NCBI GenBank assembly: GCA_947044365.1
Contig: OX345640.1
Location: 2,773,501 to 2,837,500, forward strand
Direction: 5' to 3'
Source: Petrosia ficiformis
Taxonomy: Eukaryota; Porifera; Demospongiae; Haplosclerida; Petrosiidae
Length of the DNA stretch: 64,000 nucleotides
Numbering within the stretch: position 1 is the first letter of the stretch; every line of letters begins with the position of its first letter. A program made the position numbers and the translations under genes. Shown here one piece after another: positions 1 to 11,640 of the stretch. The notes under the pieces are model-generated. The model was not told the DNA's origin. It saw only the letters and a list, made by a program, of their open reading frames with translations, and ran no database searches.

Positions 1-7
1 TAGTAAT

Positions 8-477
8 TAAGGATGTGTATCATCAAAATTTTCTGTTCCAATTATCATATAAAGTTTATCACGATAATCGCGATACTTTAAAGCTTTGTGTTCCTCCATG
101 TAGCAAATCCACAAATGATAAAAGAGACTAGTCATGTTGTCACTGTAAGGCAAATGCCCCTTCACAAATGACAAATTACCTCTTTGCTGTTTAGTTAGAA
201 CATCGACTTTGAATCTGAATAACTGCCAGATCTTGCTCTTGGCTCCTACAAATGGAGCCAACGAATCATGCTATCCTTCAACTTCCTTGCTAGCCTAGCC
301 ATTTGTGTACAAACTGAACTGCGCATGCATGAACCCATTTTTCAAGCAATAATAATTATTGAAATTAATAATAATGAATATTATAATTATATCGCGATAT
401 AGATTCCTGATATCGCTATCACGATAATTACTTCAGTGATGAAAATATCACTATATCGATATTATCGCACATCCTTA
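8..477. mobile_element. hAT-type non-autonomous element
   Basis: The termini are TAAGGATGTG at 8 and CACATCCTTA ending at 477. The flanks are (n)TAGTAAT at 1-7 and ATAGTAAT at 478-485, consistent with an 8-bp target duplication whose first base lies outside the window. The interior is AT-rich with a short open stretch and an ATATCGCGATAT palindrome. No transposase was recognised. Confidence 0.65.
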
Positions 478-478
478 A

Positions 479-960
479 TAGTAATACATACATGTACATG
501 TCAGACATGGGGTAATAGTAATACATATATGTACATGTACGACATGGGGTAATAGTAATACATACATGTACATGTACATGTCGACATGGGGTAATAGTAA
601 TACATACATGTACAATGTACATGTACATGTACATGTCAGACATGGGGTAATAGTAATACATACATGTACAATGTACATGTCAGACATGGGGTAATAGTAA
701 TACATACATGTACATGTACATGTCGACATGGGGTAATAGTAATACATACATGTACATGTACATGTCGACATGGGGTAATAGTAATACATACATGTACAAT
801 GTACATGTCAGACATGGGGTAATAGTAATACATACATGTACATGTACATGTCGGAAATGGGGTAATAGTCATGTAGTAGTAGTAGTAATAGCAATAAGTA
901 ATTTTAAAAAACTGAAACAATAATAGTAATAGTAATAGTAATAGTAATAGTAACCTCAAT
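479..960. repeat. Minisatellite of TACATGTACATGTC-GACATGGGGTAATAGTAA units
   Basis: About ten degenerate units of 36-60 bp, variable in the number of ACATGT steps, followed by a TAATAG/GTAGTA trinucleotide tail to 960. It lies 3' of the last EIF3A exon seen, probably in an intron. Apparent reading frames in it are repeat artefacts. Confidence 0.9.
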
Positions 961-1104
961 ATTGAGATTGTACATGTATGTTAATATCTAATTGACTGTC
1001 TAATACTACATGTATTACTATTACTATTGCCTCAGTTTTTTAATTACATACATGTACATGTATAGTAATTGACCTTAAGTAATATATGTATGTTCATTTA
1101 AAGT

Positions 1105-1300
1105 AGGGCCAGTAGAGGGACTTTTTATGGGCCATCCCTATGATTGCTTTCCACGGGGTTTAATGTACATATATATATATATATATATTTTTTTTCTTGT
1201 GTCCACTTGCACGAGTATGCATTGTGTACGTAGTTAAGGAAGTTGCGTCATTCCCGGGGGCTCGGTCAATTAATGGGTGTGGCGCGTAAAAGAATGCGCG
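1105..1300 (+). repeat. Dispersed repeat, copy 1 (ATCCCTATGATTGCTTTCC family)
   Basis: Contains GGCCATCCCTATGATTGC, an AT-rich middle, and AGTTGCGTCATTCC with GGTCAATTAATGGG. The same series recurs at 35580-35740, in reverse complement near 50380-50450, and starts again at 63962. 1300-1619 holds no recognised feature. Confidence 0.75.
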
Positions 1301-1619
1301 CTCGAGCTCTACAGACCAGCAGAAAGAAAGCTGCTTGTAGCGAAGTAGCTTACATAGAAACTGGAACTAATAGCTGGCTATTCTGCCTGAAATATATTCC
1401 TAAAGTTCTACAAGGTCCTTTGAAAGGTCAGGAGAGTAGATAATCAAAATAATAACTATAATAAGCTGTTGTCTTTCATGCTTGATAAAGTCAGCCATGA
1501 TACTTTTATCTTCACTTAAATTTGTAAAGCAATCATAGGGATGTTTTTTCTCTATATACACTTTTTAGTATTGGAGGGAAATTTATATCTTCATGTATAC
1601 AGTATGTACATACACATAC

Positions 1620-4600
1620 CTGTTTTATAAGGCGAACTAATGTGACTTCTTTCAAAGACTCCACATACTGAGAAGTCTCTTTGTTAGCTTCCAGTTGCTC
1701 CAGGAGAGGGGCAACCTTAGCACATAGCTGTAGAGGATTAAACTCCACCTCTAGACACGAGTACAGTTGTTGTAACTGTGGGAATACACATTGTAGAACT
1801 CCATGATGACACTAGACGAATAGACAGAGAGAAAAATGTACAAATTTACATGTGTGTGTACATGTAATTATACACGTGTATACATGTACACTGTATATTA
1901 TGGTTGGATGAAGATTGGAAACAACATCCGAAGGTTTATCAGCAAAGGTTCAGATGTATTTTTTATCAATGGTGCTCTTACCATGATTGGCTGGCTATAG
2001 AAAGCCTCCAAAACCGTATTATTACTTCATAACAAGTACTAGTGTTTCTACACGTCATTAGACTGAGAAATGGGACAGAAGCGGCCAGCAACACAGCCTC
2101 AAACAGTGTTCTGCCTAGGATATTTAGAGTGGTGGTTGGATTCTACATACATTTAGTGCTTTTTATTCAGTCTCACTTAATTCTGTCTCAGCAGCCTATA
2201 TATGTATTATCTGAGAGGTGGTTAATTTATTTAAGAGGTGGTTAACTCATCTGAGAGGTGGTTATTCCCAACCAGTGCCGACCAGTGTGGGCAGAACACT
2301 GCTCAAAATGTCTGGAGCACACCCACAATATTAACCACACATTTCAATAGATCACACAAAATTACAAATGCACACATGCAAATATTACATTTGGTGTGGC
2401 AGTGAAGATACAAAAGGAGAATTTAGCTTCGAATGAACACCATATGAATGAAGGTTCGAATCATTTATTTATACAAAAAGAATATGTATACATGTACATG
2501 TTAGGTAGAAAAACAACCTTCGAAGCTTCGTCAGCAATAATGAACGAATCTTCGAAGGTTCGTTCATTTTCGCCAACGAAGCTTCGAAGGTTGTTTTTCT
2601 ACCTTCATCCCAGCTCTAATGTACATGTATGCAGTGTACACAATAACATGTACATGTTCACAATGATATGAAATAGTCTTTTAACCTGCCACAAATCAAT
2701 AGATATAGCTTTGTCCAACTGCTCAAACCTGACATCAACTAAACAGTGGATTGTATCTGGAACATCAAACTTGAGAGAATTTTGGACTTGTTGATGCTCT
2801 TGAGCATATCGGAGATGAGTTCTTAACTAATGGAGACAACAAATCAGAGGATAATTAAAATACATGTACATGTATAGTAGTGTATTCATTGCACGTATAT
2901 ATTATCAGTACAACCTACAATGTACATGTACATGTATAGTAGTGTACACGTGTATCTTACATACATGTACATGTATAGTAGTGTATTCATTACACGTATA
3001 TATTATCAGTACAACCTACAATGTAAATGTACATGTACATGTACCTGTATATGCATGTACACAATGTGTATCTTACATACATGTACATGTATAGTAGTGT
3101 ATTCATTGCACGTACATGTATATATTATCAGTACAACCTACAATGTACATGTACATGTATATGCATGTACACAATGTGTATCTTACATACATGTACATGT
3201 ATAGTAGTGTATTCATTGCACGTATATATTATCAGTACAACCTACAATGTACATGTATATGTATGTACACAATGTGTATCTTACATACATGTACATGTAC
3301 ATGTATAGTAGTGTATTCATTGCACGTATATATTATCAGTACAACCTACAATGTACATGTACATGTACATGTATATGTATGTACACAATGTGTATCTTAC
3401 ATACATGTACATTTATAGTAGTGTATTCATTGCACGTATATATTATCAGTACAACCTACAATGTACATGTACATGTATATGCATGTACACAATGTGTATC
3501 TTACCTACATGTACATGTATAGTGTGTATTCATTGCACGTATATATTATCAGTACAACCTACAATGTACATGTACATGTATATGTATGTACACAATGTGT
3601 ATCTTACATACATGTACATGCAACTTACTATGTCACACAACTTGTGGAATTCTGTACGGCGTTTATACTCCAAACAAAACTTGAAAGCTAAGGAAATTAC
3701 AAACATCAATTCATTGTACATGTACATATATATGTACATGTACATACAGTGTATGTACATATATACTAGGGCTGGGAAAAAGGTTCGAATATTCGAACCT
3801 TCGTTCGTTTACTGCGCATTCGAAGCTAAATTTCTCCCTTCGAAGCTTCGCTGCCACACCCACTTCAGTGTTTGCACATGCGCACTTTTGCAATCTAAAC
3901 GTGTGGTTAAAATTGTGGGTGTGTCCGAGAAAAGTTGAGGCTGAGTTGTTGGCTGTTTCTGCCTAAATTTTCATTCAAGCGATGCTAAATCCAAGTAGAA
4001 ATAGTGACAGGAACAAGACTAGTACTTATTATAAAGCAATAATCCAGTTTTGGAGGCATTATATTGCCAAACAAGGTAAGAGCAACATTGATAATAACGC
4101 GTGCGAACCTTCGAAGGTTCGTTCATTTTTGCCGACGAAGCTTCGAAGGTTGTTTTTCTACCTTCGTCCCAGCCCTAATATATACATATGTAAACCACAT
4201 ACACATGTACATGTAAACCTAAAGGATGTTGTCATGTTTTTAAAAGCCAGCCATTGGCAAGCAAGAACAAGTCACATGTACATGTAGATATATAACTACA
4301 TGTATGTACATGTACATGCATAGATGCACCTCTTTTTGCAACATCAGTATAGATTCTCTCCATCAGTGAGTTATTCTTCAATAGTTCTAAAATATTCCTG
4401 AATGATTCCCACAGAAATTTGACCCATGGAGTAAGAAGAATTCTATCAGTTCTATCCTGTGTGTCTTCACCACTCACTGTACTCAACAACAAACTAAAGG
4501 AAAAATGAATGGGAATTTGCATAAGAAATTCTTTATAGTACATTTTAGTTTGACAATCATGGCCACTTTTATTTACAGTACATGTACTGTACATGTACAT

Positions 4601-6236
4601 ATACATTGTATGTCTAGTTTATCAAATGGTTATTAACATAGGGTTACTGACAGGGTTTTACATTGTGTAAAACTCCACATACATGTAATTGAGTGTGTTT
4701 CATTTTAGTTTGTTATATATATTGCAGTAGACTTGTAATTTAGTTACAGTTTAGTTAACTAAAAGTGAAAATACCTTACTAGTTAACTAAAACAACACTA
4801 ATACATGTACATACACATAAACATTAGCTACAAATGTTTATATAATTATATCTTTGAAGAAAGCCAATGCTAAAAGCATCTGTAATGCAGTGTTTCTCCA
4901 TTGTTAAAACAACATGAACTTATTAGGGCTGGAATGGATATCTGGTTTTTTGGATAACTATCAACATCCTGATTGTAGTTTGTGTTCAAAGTAGGGCTGG
5001 GACGAAGGTAGAAAAACAACCTTCGAAGCTTCATCGGTAAAAATGAACGAACCTTCGAAGGTTCGCATGTGTTATTATCAATGTTGCTCTTACCTTGTTT
5101 GGTAATATAATGCCTCCAAAACTGGATTATTGCTTTATAATAAGTACTAGTCTTGTTCCTGTTTGGATTTAGCATCGCTTGAATGAAAATTTAGGCAGAA
5201 ACAGCCAACAACTCAGCCTCAACTTTTCTTGGACACACCCACAATTTTAACCACACATTTAGATTGCAAAAGTGCGCACGTGCAAACATTGAAGTGGGCG
5301 TGGCAGCAAAGCTTCGAAGGGAGAAATTTAGCTTCGAATGCGCAGTAAACAAACGAAGGTTCAAATATTCGAACCTTTTTCCCAGCCCTAATTCAAAGTA
5401 CATGTATAAGACATAATGGATTTTAACTAGTAATAGAAAGTTACACTATTAAATAACCTCAAGAATATGAATGACAAGCTGTTCATAACAGGATGTTACC
5501 ATATAGAGAAATATTGAATTATGGTAAATATTTACATGAATATCATTAATTACAACAAGTGGTACTTGGAAATAAGAGCGAGTTTGTACAGGAAGGTTGG
5601 TTTGTGTAGGAGGTAACTTACTACTACAAATTTTGTTCAAATGTTAACTCAACCTACGATGTAAGACCCTATGATTTGGCAAATTTGGTCCTGTAGACCC
5701 TACATATTACCATACATGTAATTCTACATTTGAACTATGGATAACATACTATTACCAACAGCTTTTATAATAAGTATGGATTATTTTACATGCACACCTT
5801 TCTGGTGTCTGAATCATATCCAAGTCTTCAATATCGAGTACCGTTTGTTCAGATTCTTTACGAGCTGTTGATGCCTTCCCCTCCGCTTGATCTAAAAACT
5901 GTCCTATGATATTCTGAAAAGAATTTAAATTAGCATCTTTACAAATATTTCGATACTGATAAAGACCATCTTTAGCCGAGGCACTTCGCTGAAGATCAAT
6001 ACAAAGACGAAGAAAGAGCCTCATAATAGATTCGTGGGTATCACTCCACTGACGATGTTTTTTACTTCTTATTACATCACTAAGGACTTCTAATGCCGAC
6101 TCGTTTTTGCCAACATCAATAAATTCTGGAACAAAGCAAATAAAAGGGAAAGTAATTAAATATCATTTAATATTCTTTTCTACTAACCTTTGGCTCTGTT
6201 TAAAGCATTTTCTGGTCTATGAAAATACACAGGCAT
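1620..6236 (-). CDS. EIF3A: EIF3A, eukaryotic translation initiation factor 3 subunit A (5' part, multi-exon, partial)
   Basis: Scaffold subunit of the eIF3 complex, cytoplasmic, needed for 43S pre-initiation assembly. Exons on the minus strand: 6236-6188 (start [16 protein letters not shown]), 6125-5798, 4476-4330, 3687-3629, 2826-2686 and 1811-1620; the gene then leaves the window. Recognisable conserved stretches are [52 protein letters not shown] and [12 protein letters not shown], all in the order of animal eIF3a. Splice phases agree at 6188/6125, 4330/3687, 3629/2826 and 2686/1811. A micro-exon of about 17 nt (animal sequence VLLSAV) is needed between 5798 and 4476 and was not located. 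The roughly 130-170 residues expected between DLWQ (2686) and CHHGVLQ (1811) are absent, although the junction stays in frame. RAB28 ends 480 bp upstream on the same strand. Confidence 0.92.
1905..2619. mobile_element. Diverged, interrupted copies of the TAGGGCTGGGA hAT MITE
   Basis: The blocks GCCTCCAAAACCGTATTATT, ACAAGTACTAG and CCACACATTT match the MITE at 4992-5390 in the same order. A right end with CTTCGAAGGTTGTTTTTC and CCCAGCTCTAA lies at 2585-2619. It occupies almost all of the interval where EIF3A exons are expected. Confidence 0.6.
2860..3625. repeat. Tandem repeat, unit about 105 bp, in EIF3A intron
   Basis: About seven copies, each containing TAGTAGTGTATTCATTGCAC, TATATTATCAGTACAACC and GTACACAATGTGTATCTTAC, separated by variable ACATGT runs. 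The array ends four bases before the EIF3A exon at 3629-3687. Confidence 0.9.
3767..4176 (+). mobile_element. hAT-type MITE (TAGGGCTGGGA), copy 1
   Basis: 410 bp, terminal inverted repeats TAGGGCTGGGA... and ...TCCCAGCCCTA, with a perfect 8-bp target duplication ATATATAC on both sides. The subterminal regions hold nested TTCGAA and AAGCTTCG palindromes. No coding capacity. It sits in an EIF3A intron. Confidence 0.9.
4992..5390 (-). mobile_element. hAT-type MITE (TAGGGCTGGGA), copy 2, inverted
   Basis: Same element as 3767-4176 in the opposite orientation. The flanks GTTCAAAG and ATTCAAAG match at 7 of 8 bases, consistent with a target duplication. It lies in the EIF3A intron between 4476 and 5798. 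Confidence 0.9.
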
Positions 6237-6714
6237 TATCAGGATCTTTCCTGGTCTAAATTCCTCAGGTGCACGAGGACTTCTGAGCATGCGCAAAACT
6301 ATACAGCAATAATCATTAATTATAACGCCTGATAATTAATTAATTATTTTCTCCAGAACTAGCTTCCAGCATTTCCTGTAGCACAGAATGTATTTATACC
6401 TTAAAGTGGCTAATGCAGTTCAGAGTATCAACAATCCTGTGCTTCTTTATTATCAGTTTAGAAAAGTTCACCATTTTTCAGTCAGATAAGAGTCTTTTTG
6501 AGTGAGTTTTCAAACTGAAGATAGTCACCTGTTCTGTCAATGATTCAGCTAATATTTTGCAGTATTGCATGCGCAGGGTATATATGTATTCTTGAAACTG
6601 GTTAATTATTATTATTAACAAATCAAAATATGTAAGTGATCGGTTTGCAAAGTTATATAAATGTCACATAATATAAATAATATATATATAATATTAAAAT
6701 ATGAGGAGAAATAA
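6237..6714. other. Intergenic region between RAB28 3' end and EIF3A start
   Basis: 478 bp, AT-rich, between two genes on the same strand. The EIF3A promoter should lie here and RAB28 3' UTR signals in the upper part. No repeat family was recognised. Confidence 0.5.
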
Positions 6715-8944
6715 TTACTGTATTATACAAAACATACTCTTTGTAGTTCTTTGGGGTTTTGTTTTCATAACAGAAGGTAGTAACTTAGGGTTTCCATGTG
6801 GAACAACATCAGCTGATATGACCTTCTAAAAAAAGAATTTAAATAGTTGTAGTTTCTTTAGGATAAGAACAAAGTAGCAACCGCATTAACATTCATGGAC
6901 TTATAAATTACATGCCATTAATAAAAAAAAAATTAAAAAAATGTCAGAGTATGTTGGGATATGAAAACTGAATAATCAATGAAACAAGCTTGGGATGGTA
7001 CTATAGCAACTAAATTAAACTAACCACTTCCACATAACCATACATAAGTTAATAGATGTGTAAATACGATATGCCTACGTATTAGTTATAGCCAACTGTA
7101 GGACAATTACAAACAAGTTTTAGGCACAGACAATTAGTGAATTTGTCTGTATGGTGATGACTGATGAGTGTTTCATACCTGTGTTATATCTAGGTCAGAT
7201 GACGTTAATCTAATTTTAAGAACAGCTGCTGCAATTTTCAGAAAGCACTGATACAACATGTCATCAGTTTTAGCAGAAATTGAATGGCTGTATATATAAC
7301 AAGAGAAGAATGTAATACCAAGTTAGGCCTTGAGAGCCAATGTGTCCTTGAATCACTCAATATAGTCAGTGAAACAGGATTTTTTTAATATGCTGAAGGT
7401 GAAATTAAGGTCAATTACAATGATTAATTTCAGTATACTAGGAATCAAAGATAATATATGTATACCTTAAAAATTCTAAAAATTAGTCTCTGTAATTTTG
7501 TAAAGTAAATAATTATTTGTGTGTTGCATGAAAATAAATATCTAAAAATTCGTCACTAATTAATTCAGACACTACACTCGTATCAGTACTGCAAGTTCCT
7601 TTAATTTCAACAAAATAATCCCATTAATTTAGATTTTCTGTCTAATTTTGACAAACATTGGAACACACTAAATCTATGATGACAACTTTTTAGAGTATAT
7701 ATGATAACAGGAGCCCATGAAAAAACCTTTTCATGGGCTGCTGACGATAATTAATACCTTGACATGTTGTGCTTTTGAGCAAATGTTGTGTGTCGTTGTA
7801 TTCTAACTGTTCTCATGTGCTCCATATCAACTTAATAAATCATAAACAAACAATGATTATAGTTTGAACACATGTATAAATACTTGCACATATAAATATA
7901 CAACACACAGAGTCACAGAGAAACACACACACACAAACACACACGTGTACAAACACACACACAGACACACACGTGTACAAACACACACACAAACACACAC
8001 GTGTACAAACACACACACAGACACATACAAACTTTTATTAGCAACTAATGCCATGTGAGGAAACTGCTTGTCAGTTTTACTACAAATCCTGGTAGCTTCT
8101 CGTAACCAATCATCCACATTCTCAAAACTTGAATAGTTAGTGATGTCATACACAAATAAAATGGCCTATAGAAAAAAAAATCAAGAATAGCAACATCTGT
8201 AGCTGGATTCAAGACTATGAATATAGCTATAATCTCAAGTAATTTTTCATTAAAACATTTTGCTTTCAAACTTTTGTCATTTTAGTACACAAATAGGCTG
8301 CATACAGGAAGAGATATCAGCTCACATATCAAATTTTATTTGCTTTCTGGCAGAATAGTGCAACAGTTTGATTACAGGGCAATTTTAAAATTATAATATT
8401 TGCCTTATTCAACAGCAGCCAAGGGTGGTCAAAATCTCAATCTTCCTTTACCTACCATGGGGGCTTGTAATCGATAATTGCATAAAAACTGAATGTCGCT
8501 GCAGTAGCTACTTTGGATAAAAATGCAGACTGCCTCCACTTGACAATGGAAGCAGGACTAGACAACAGATCACAAAACACATAGATATATATTAATTCAT
8601 GTACATGAGCTCCATAAATGTAATTATCCAGCATACGACCTCCAACCGTTTGTCCACCAATATCCCAAACTTGTATTGCTACTTGTACATCACCTAAAAA
8701 CAGACAAATCTGAATGAAGTTCGCTACAACACATGATACAACTACCTGGTAATTCCAGCCTTCTCAGGAAGAAATCCACTCCCAAAGTTTGATCATACGT
8801 TTTTGTAAAATTATTTTGAGCAATACGTGTTGCTATTGATGTTTTTCCAGTTGTTCCATCTCCCAGAAGAACGAATTTGAGTTGACGATCTTTTCTTGTA
8901 TCACTCTTGTGATCAGTTCCAGCAGATTCACCGCCTTGAGCCAT
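6715..8944 (-). CDS. RAB28: RAB28 small GTPase (complete, six exons, 237 aa)
   Basis: Divergent Rab GTPase linked to ciliary and endosomal trafficking. Exons: 8944-8746, 8693-8605, 8165-8033, 7830-7758, 7287-7179 and 6825-6715. They sum to 714 nt with every phase consistent. G1 is GDGTTGKTS, the switch I side reads [16 protein letters not shown]3 is WDIGGQT, followed by [36 protein letters not shown] (G4 NKID) and SAKTDD (G5). The WDIGGQ in place of the usual WDTAGQ and the FFLRR segment are specific to RAB28. The protein ends SMFCIIQ, a CaaX prenylation box like human CAVQ; most Rabs end CC or CxC. Length is close to the human 221 aa. The exon 1 start is MAQGGESAG, 91 bp from the divergent GTPase start. 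Intron 3 (7831-8032) is mostly a CA-rich tandem repeat. Confidence 0.97.
7911..8030. repeat. CA-rich higher-order tandem repeat in RAB28 intron 3
   Basis: Units of about 33 bp of ACAC runs interrupted by ACGTGTACAAAC, three to four copies. It fills most of the 202-bp intron 7831-8032. Confidence 0.85.
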
Positions 8945-9035
8945 ATTATGAAGTAGGCGTTACTGTGTTTTGTTGCGGCGAGCCACACCCATCTGTTTGG
9001 AGTTTCCCCTCTGCTGTTCAAACTTTCCTGTGATC
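8945..9035. promoter_or_regulatory. Probable bidirectional promoter between RAB28 and GTPase-1
   Basis: Only 91 bp separate the two divergent start codons, so both 5' UTRs and any core promoter lie here or overlap neighbouring exons. No TATA box was seen. The assignment is inferred from geometry only. Confidence 0.5.
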
Positions 9036-10331
9036 ATGGCTAGTGTAATGGGAGCAGACAAGCCAAGAGACAAACAAGCACGCGAAGAATGTATCTCTTC
9101 AGTGATTGAAGGGTTCCTGAACACAGGCCTTCATCGCCAGCTGAAGTTGATGGTAATAGGAGAAGCAGGACAAGGAAAATCAACCCTTATCAACGCTTTG
9201 ATTGGTCAAGAGGTTGCCAAAGAAGGCGAAAATTTTAAAGCTGGAACAAACAGCATACAAGAGTACCGACTAGAGCAGAATGATGTCCAGATCGCAATAT
9301 GGGACACACCAGGGTTTGGTATGGAAAGTAAAGAAGAAGATGAAAAGACAGTAGAATTATTGAGGAACAGTGACTGTTACCCTATTGATCTAGCGCTTTT
9401 TTGTTTCAGAATGGATGGAACGAGATTTCCAACTAGAGTTCATACTGATACGATACAAAAAATAACAGAAGTATTCGATAAATCTTTCTGGCAACATTGT
9501 CTGTTTGTTCTTACATTTGGTAACAATGTTGAACAGTTATGTCCGGATGGTGAGGAGTTGGCATTCTTCTTTTCAAATCGAGTGTTGGAACTTGAAAAGG
9601 AATTTCAAAAAGCGCTTAAAAAGCATGCTGGACTGACTGATGTTGAATTGGAGAGGATTCGTGCTGTACCAGTTGGGTCATATAAGCAAGGTATGTTTAG
9701 GAAAAACCCATGGGCTCTTCCAGATCGAGAGGACTGGTTTGTAATGTTTTGGATAGAATGTACAGATCATATGCGAAATTGTGCTGTGCCAATTCTCTTA
9801 CAAGTCAACCGTCACAGGCTTCAAGCTCAAGAGCCACAGGATACAAATGGGTTTACAGATCCTCCTTCTCACCTTGAAGTTCGTGAGAGGATTATAGGAG
9901 CCTCTCCTAAAGAAATATTAGACATTGATATTCAGATGAGTCAAGATCGCTACATTCGAAATCTAACGCAAGAGGATATCAAAAAGAATGCAGTCGAAAG
10001 CAATGTTCCTTTTGTGCAACCAGATTCTCATACAGAGAAAGATGGGATAGATGGGAACAAAGGAAAACCAGAACTTGAGCAACAAAATCTTATTGTCAAT
10101 ATAGAAGATAATGAAGCAACAGCAACACCTCAAGAACCGAATTTACATACTCGGGAAATTCCGTTACGTATAATTCTTCAGCGACAATTGGATGACCGTA
10201 ATTCCAGTTTTTATGAGTATGTTACAGCATTTGCTAAAAAGAGAGGAGGAAGTGTTTGGGGGTTTGGCCATGTAACTGGGTTTATTGAGGGATTTACTGT
10301 TTGGCTTGGAAGGAAAGGGAGGAACAGTTAG
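9036..10331 (+). CDS. AIG1/GIMAP-like GTPase, copy 1 (431 aa, intronless)
   Basis: Single-exon GTPase. Motifs: G1 GEAGQGKST (about residues 41-49), a G2-region threonine in AGTNS, G3 WDTPGFGM, and a degenerate G4 position LTFGNN where TKxD would be expected. That pattern resembles the AIG1/Toc-like septin-related GTPases more than Ras or dynamin. A low-complexity acidic and Gln-rich linker follows (about residues 290-375). The conserved C-terminal block contains IPLRIILQRQLDDRNSSF and a glycine/aromatic tail (GGSVWGFGHVTGF) that could associate with membrane. The start is taken at ATG 9036 (MASVMGADKP); the reading frame is open further upstream, but only through non-ATG codons. Exact family and function are not known. 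Copy 2 lies at 22998-24269. Confidence 0.85.
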   Translation: MASVMGADKPRDKQAREECISSVIEGFLNTGLHRQLKLMVIGEAGQGKSTLINALIGQEVAKEGENFKAGTNSIQEYRLEQNDVQIAIWDTPGFGMESKEEDEKTVELLRNSDCYPIDLALFCFRMDGTRFPTRVHTDTIQKITEVFDKSFWQHCLFVLTFGNNVEQLCPDGEELAFFFSNRVLELEKEFQKALKKHAGLTDVELERIRAVPVGSYKQGMFRKNPWALPDREDWFVMFWIECTDHMRNCAVPILLQVNRHRLQAQEPQDTNGFTDPPSHLEVRERIIGASPKEILDIDIQMSQDRYIRNLTQEDIKKNAVESNVPFVQPDSHTEKDGIDGNKGKPELEQQNLIVNIEDNEATATPQEPNLHTREIPLRIILQRQLDDRNSSFYEYVTAFAKKRGGSVWGFGHVTGFIEGFTVWLGRKGRNS

Positions 10332-11640
10332 ATAATATATGTGTGAAACTTTTACCATGTTCCAATGTTAAGTGAAAATGTGTGTTGAAATAATTTTTTT
10401 AATGAGATTGGATGCCAATTATAATTAAAGTTGACTACAAACTATAATTCTATTCTATTTTGGTTGCTGTTTCAGAAGTGGCTAGTACGTTACAACAGCT
10501 AATTGATTACTGCTTTCAGTGTTTGTATTATATACCGCAATGAATCAACTCATTATAACAACTCATCATAAACATCCTTACTATTCCAACAACATGAATA
10601 ATTAATAACAAGACAGAGCATAAGATAGGGAATTATTACTGAAACATTAATTACAACAAAACAGCATATCAGAAGACTCAAAACTTATCATTAATGTACT
10701 ACACATTATCTTTCTTAGTGTATTATTCTATTCTACTCTATTATTCTACACAATATTTTACTCCTTTATTATGAACTACTAATGTTATTATCGCACAGTA
10801 TTTTTCTAACTCTTATAATTATACTCGATTAATAATTAATTGTCACAAAATAAATAATATAGTGGTGTATACAATACTATTTTCCCTATTTTTGTAAAAC
10901 ACAAAAAGAAAAGTGAAGATATTTTATCGAGCAATATTCAGTACAATTATAAGTATAGTGTATATTATTGTAGGATAAGAAACAGCATGTTCGAAGTGGT
11001 GGGAAGCTGACAATAATTCAGGGGCATCAGTATTGATGCAGCTGCATCGCAGCCACCATGAAACCTGAGGGGACCTAGGGGAATGTACTTATAAAATAAT
11101 GCGTTTCTCAGAAAGGCCCTATTTATATTCTTATGCAATGGCAGTGTGACGATGTACATGGTAAAAAAAATTCTGTAAACAAATTGTCAATCATATACTG
11201 GTATACACATTACAATTTTCTTCTCAAACAGTGAAGCATGTGCAAATAATAATTATTATAAAATTCAGATAAATAGTAATTATTGTTGAGAAATATAAGC
11301 AAAATGTTTGCGTATATATAAATTATAACATTATTAATTAAAAATTAGTAAAATCTGCTTGCATCCTCACCATGAACACACCTCCCTGGCGAGGATGGGT
11401 GCGTGCATGCATGCTCCCAGACCTGCACGTGCTCCTGCACCCCAGAGAAGACTGTGCATGTCATCGATCTCAAGACTCAAGACGAAGAAGATTCTGCACG
11501 TACCAGGGAGGGACCCAGGACCAAGATGCGAAGGATGTGGATAGATGGATGAAGATTAAACAACAGGTGATTCTTGTTCTTCTATGTGCATTGTTGCCAT
11601 CCGTGCCCATGTAATTCATGCATATCATATTAATAATTCC
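10332..11640. other. AT-rich non-coding stretch after GTPase-1
   Basis: No gene, RNA or clear repeat recognised. 11360-11600 is GC-richer and may be an older repeat or exon remnant. Confidence 0.4.

Noticed and set aside
428..959. Long overlapping open frames of Tyr/Thr/Cys-rich repeats
   Set aside because: They are translations of the ACATGTAC minisatellite, open on both strands and in several frames, with no domain.
1243..1443. 66-residue basic open frame
   Set aside because: Overlaps a dispersed repeat also present at 35580, begins within it, no homology.
2864..3938. Series of 75-195 residue open frames
   Set aside because: Produced by the 105-bp tandem repeat in an EIF3A intron; they overlap each other in all frames.
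7692..7741. Hairpin AGCCCATGAAAA / TTTTCATGGGCT in a RAB28 intron as a regulatory RNA
   Set aside because: A 12-bp stem is real, but no further structure or conservation evidence is available.
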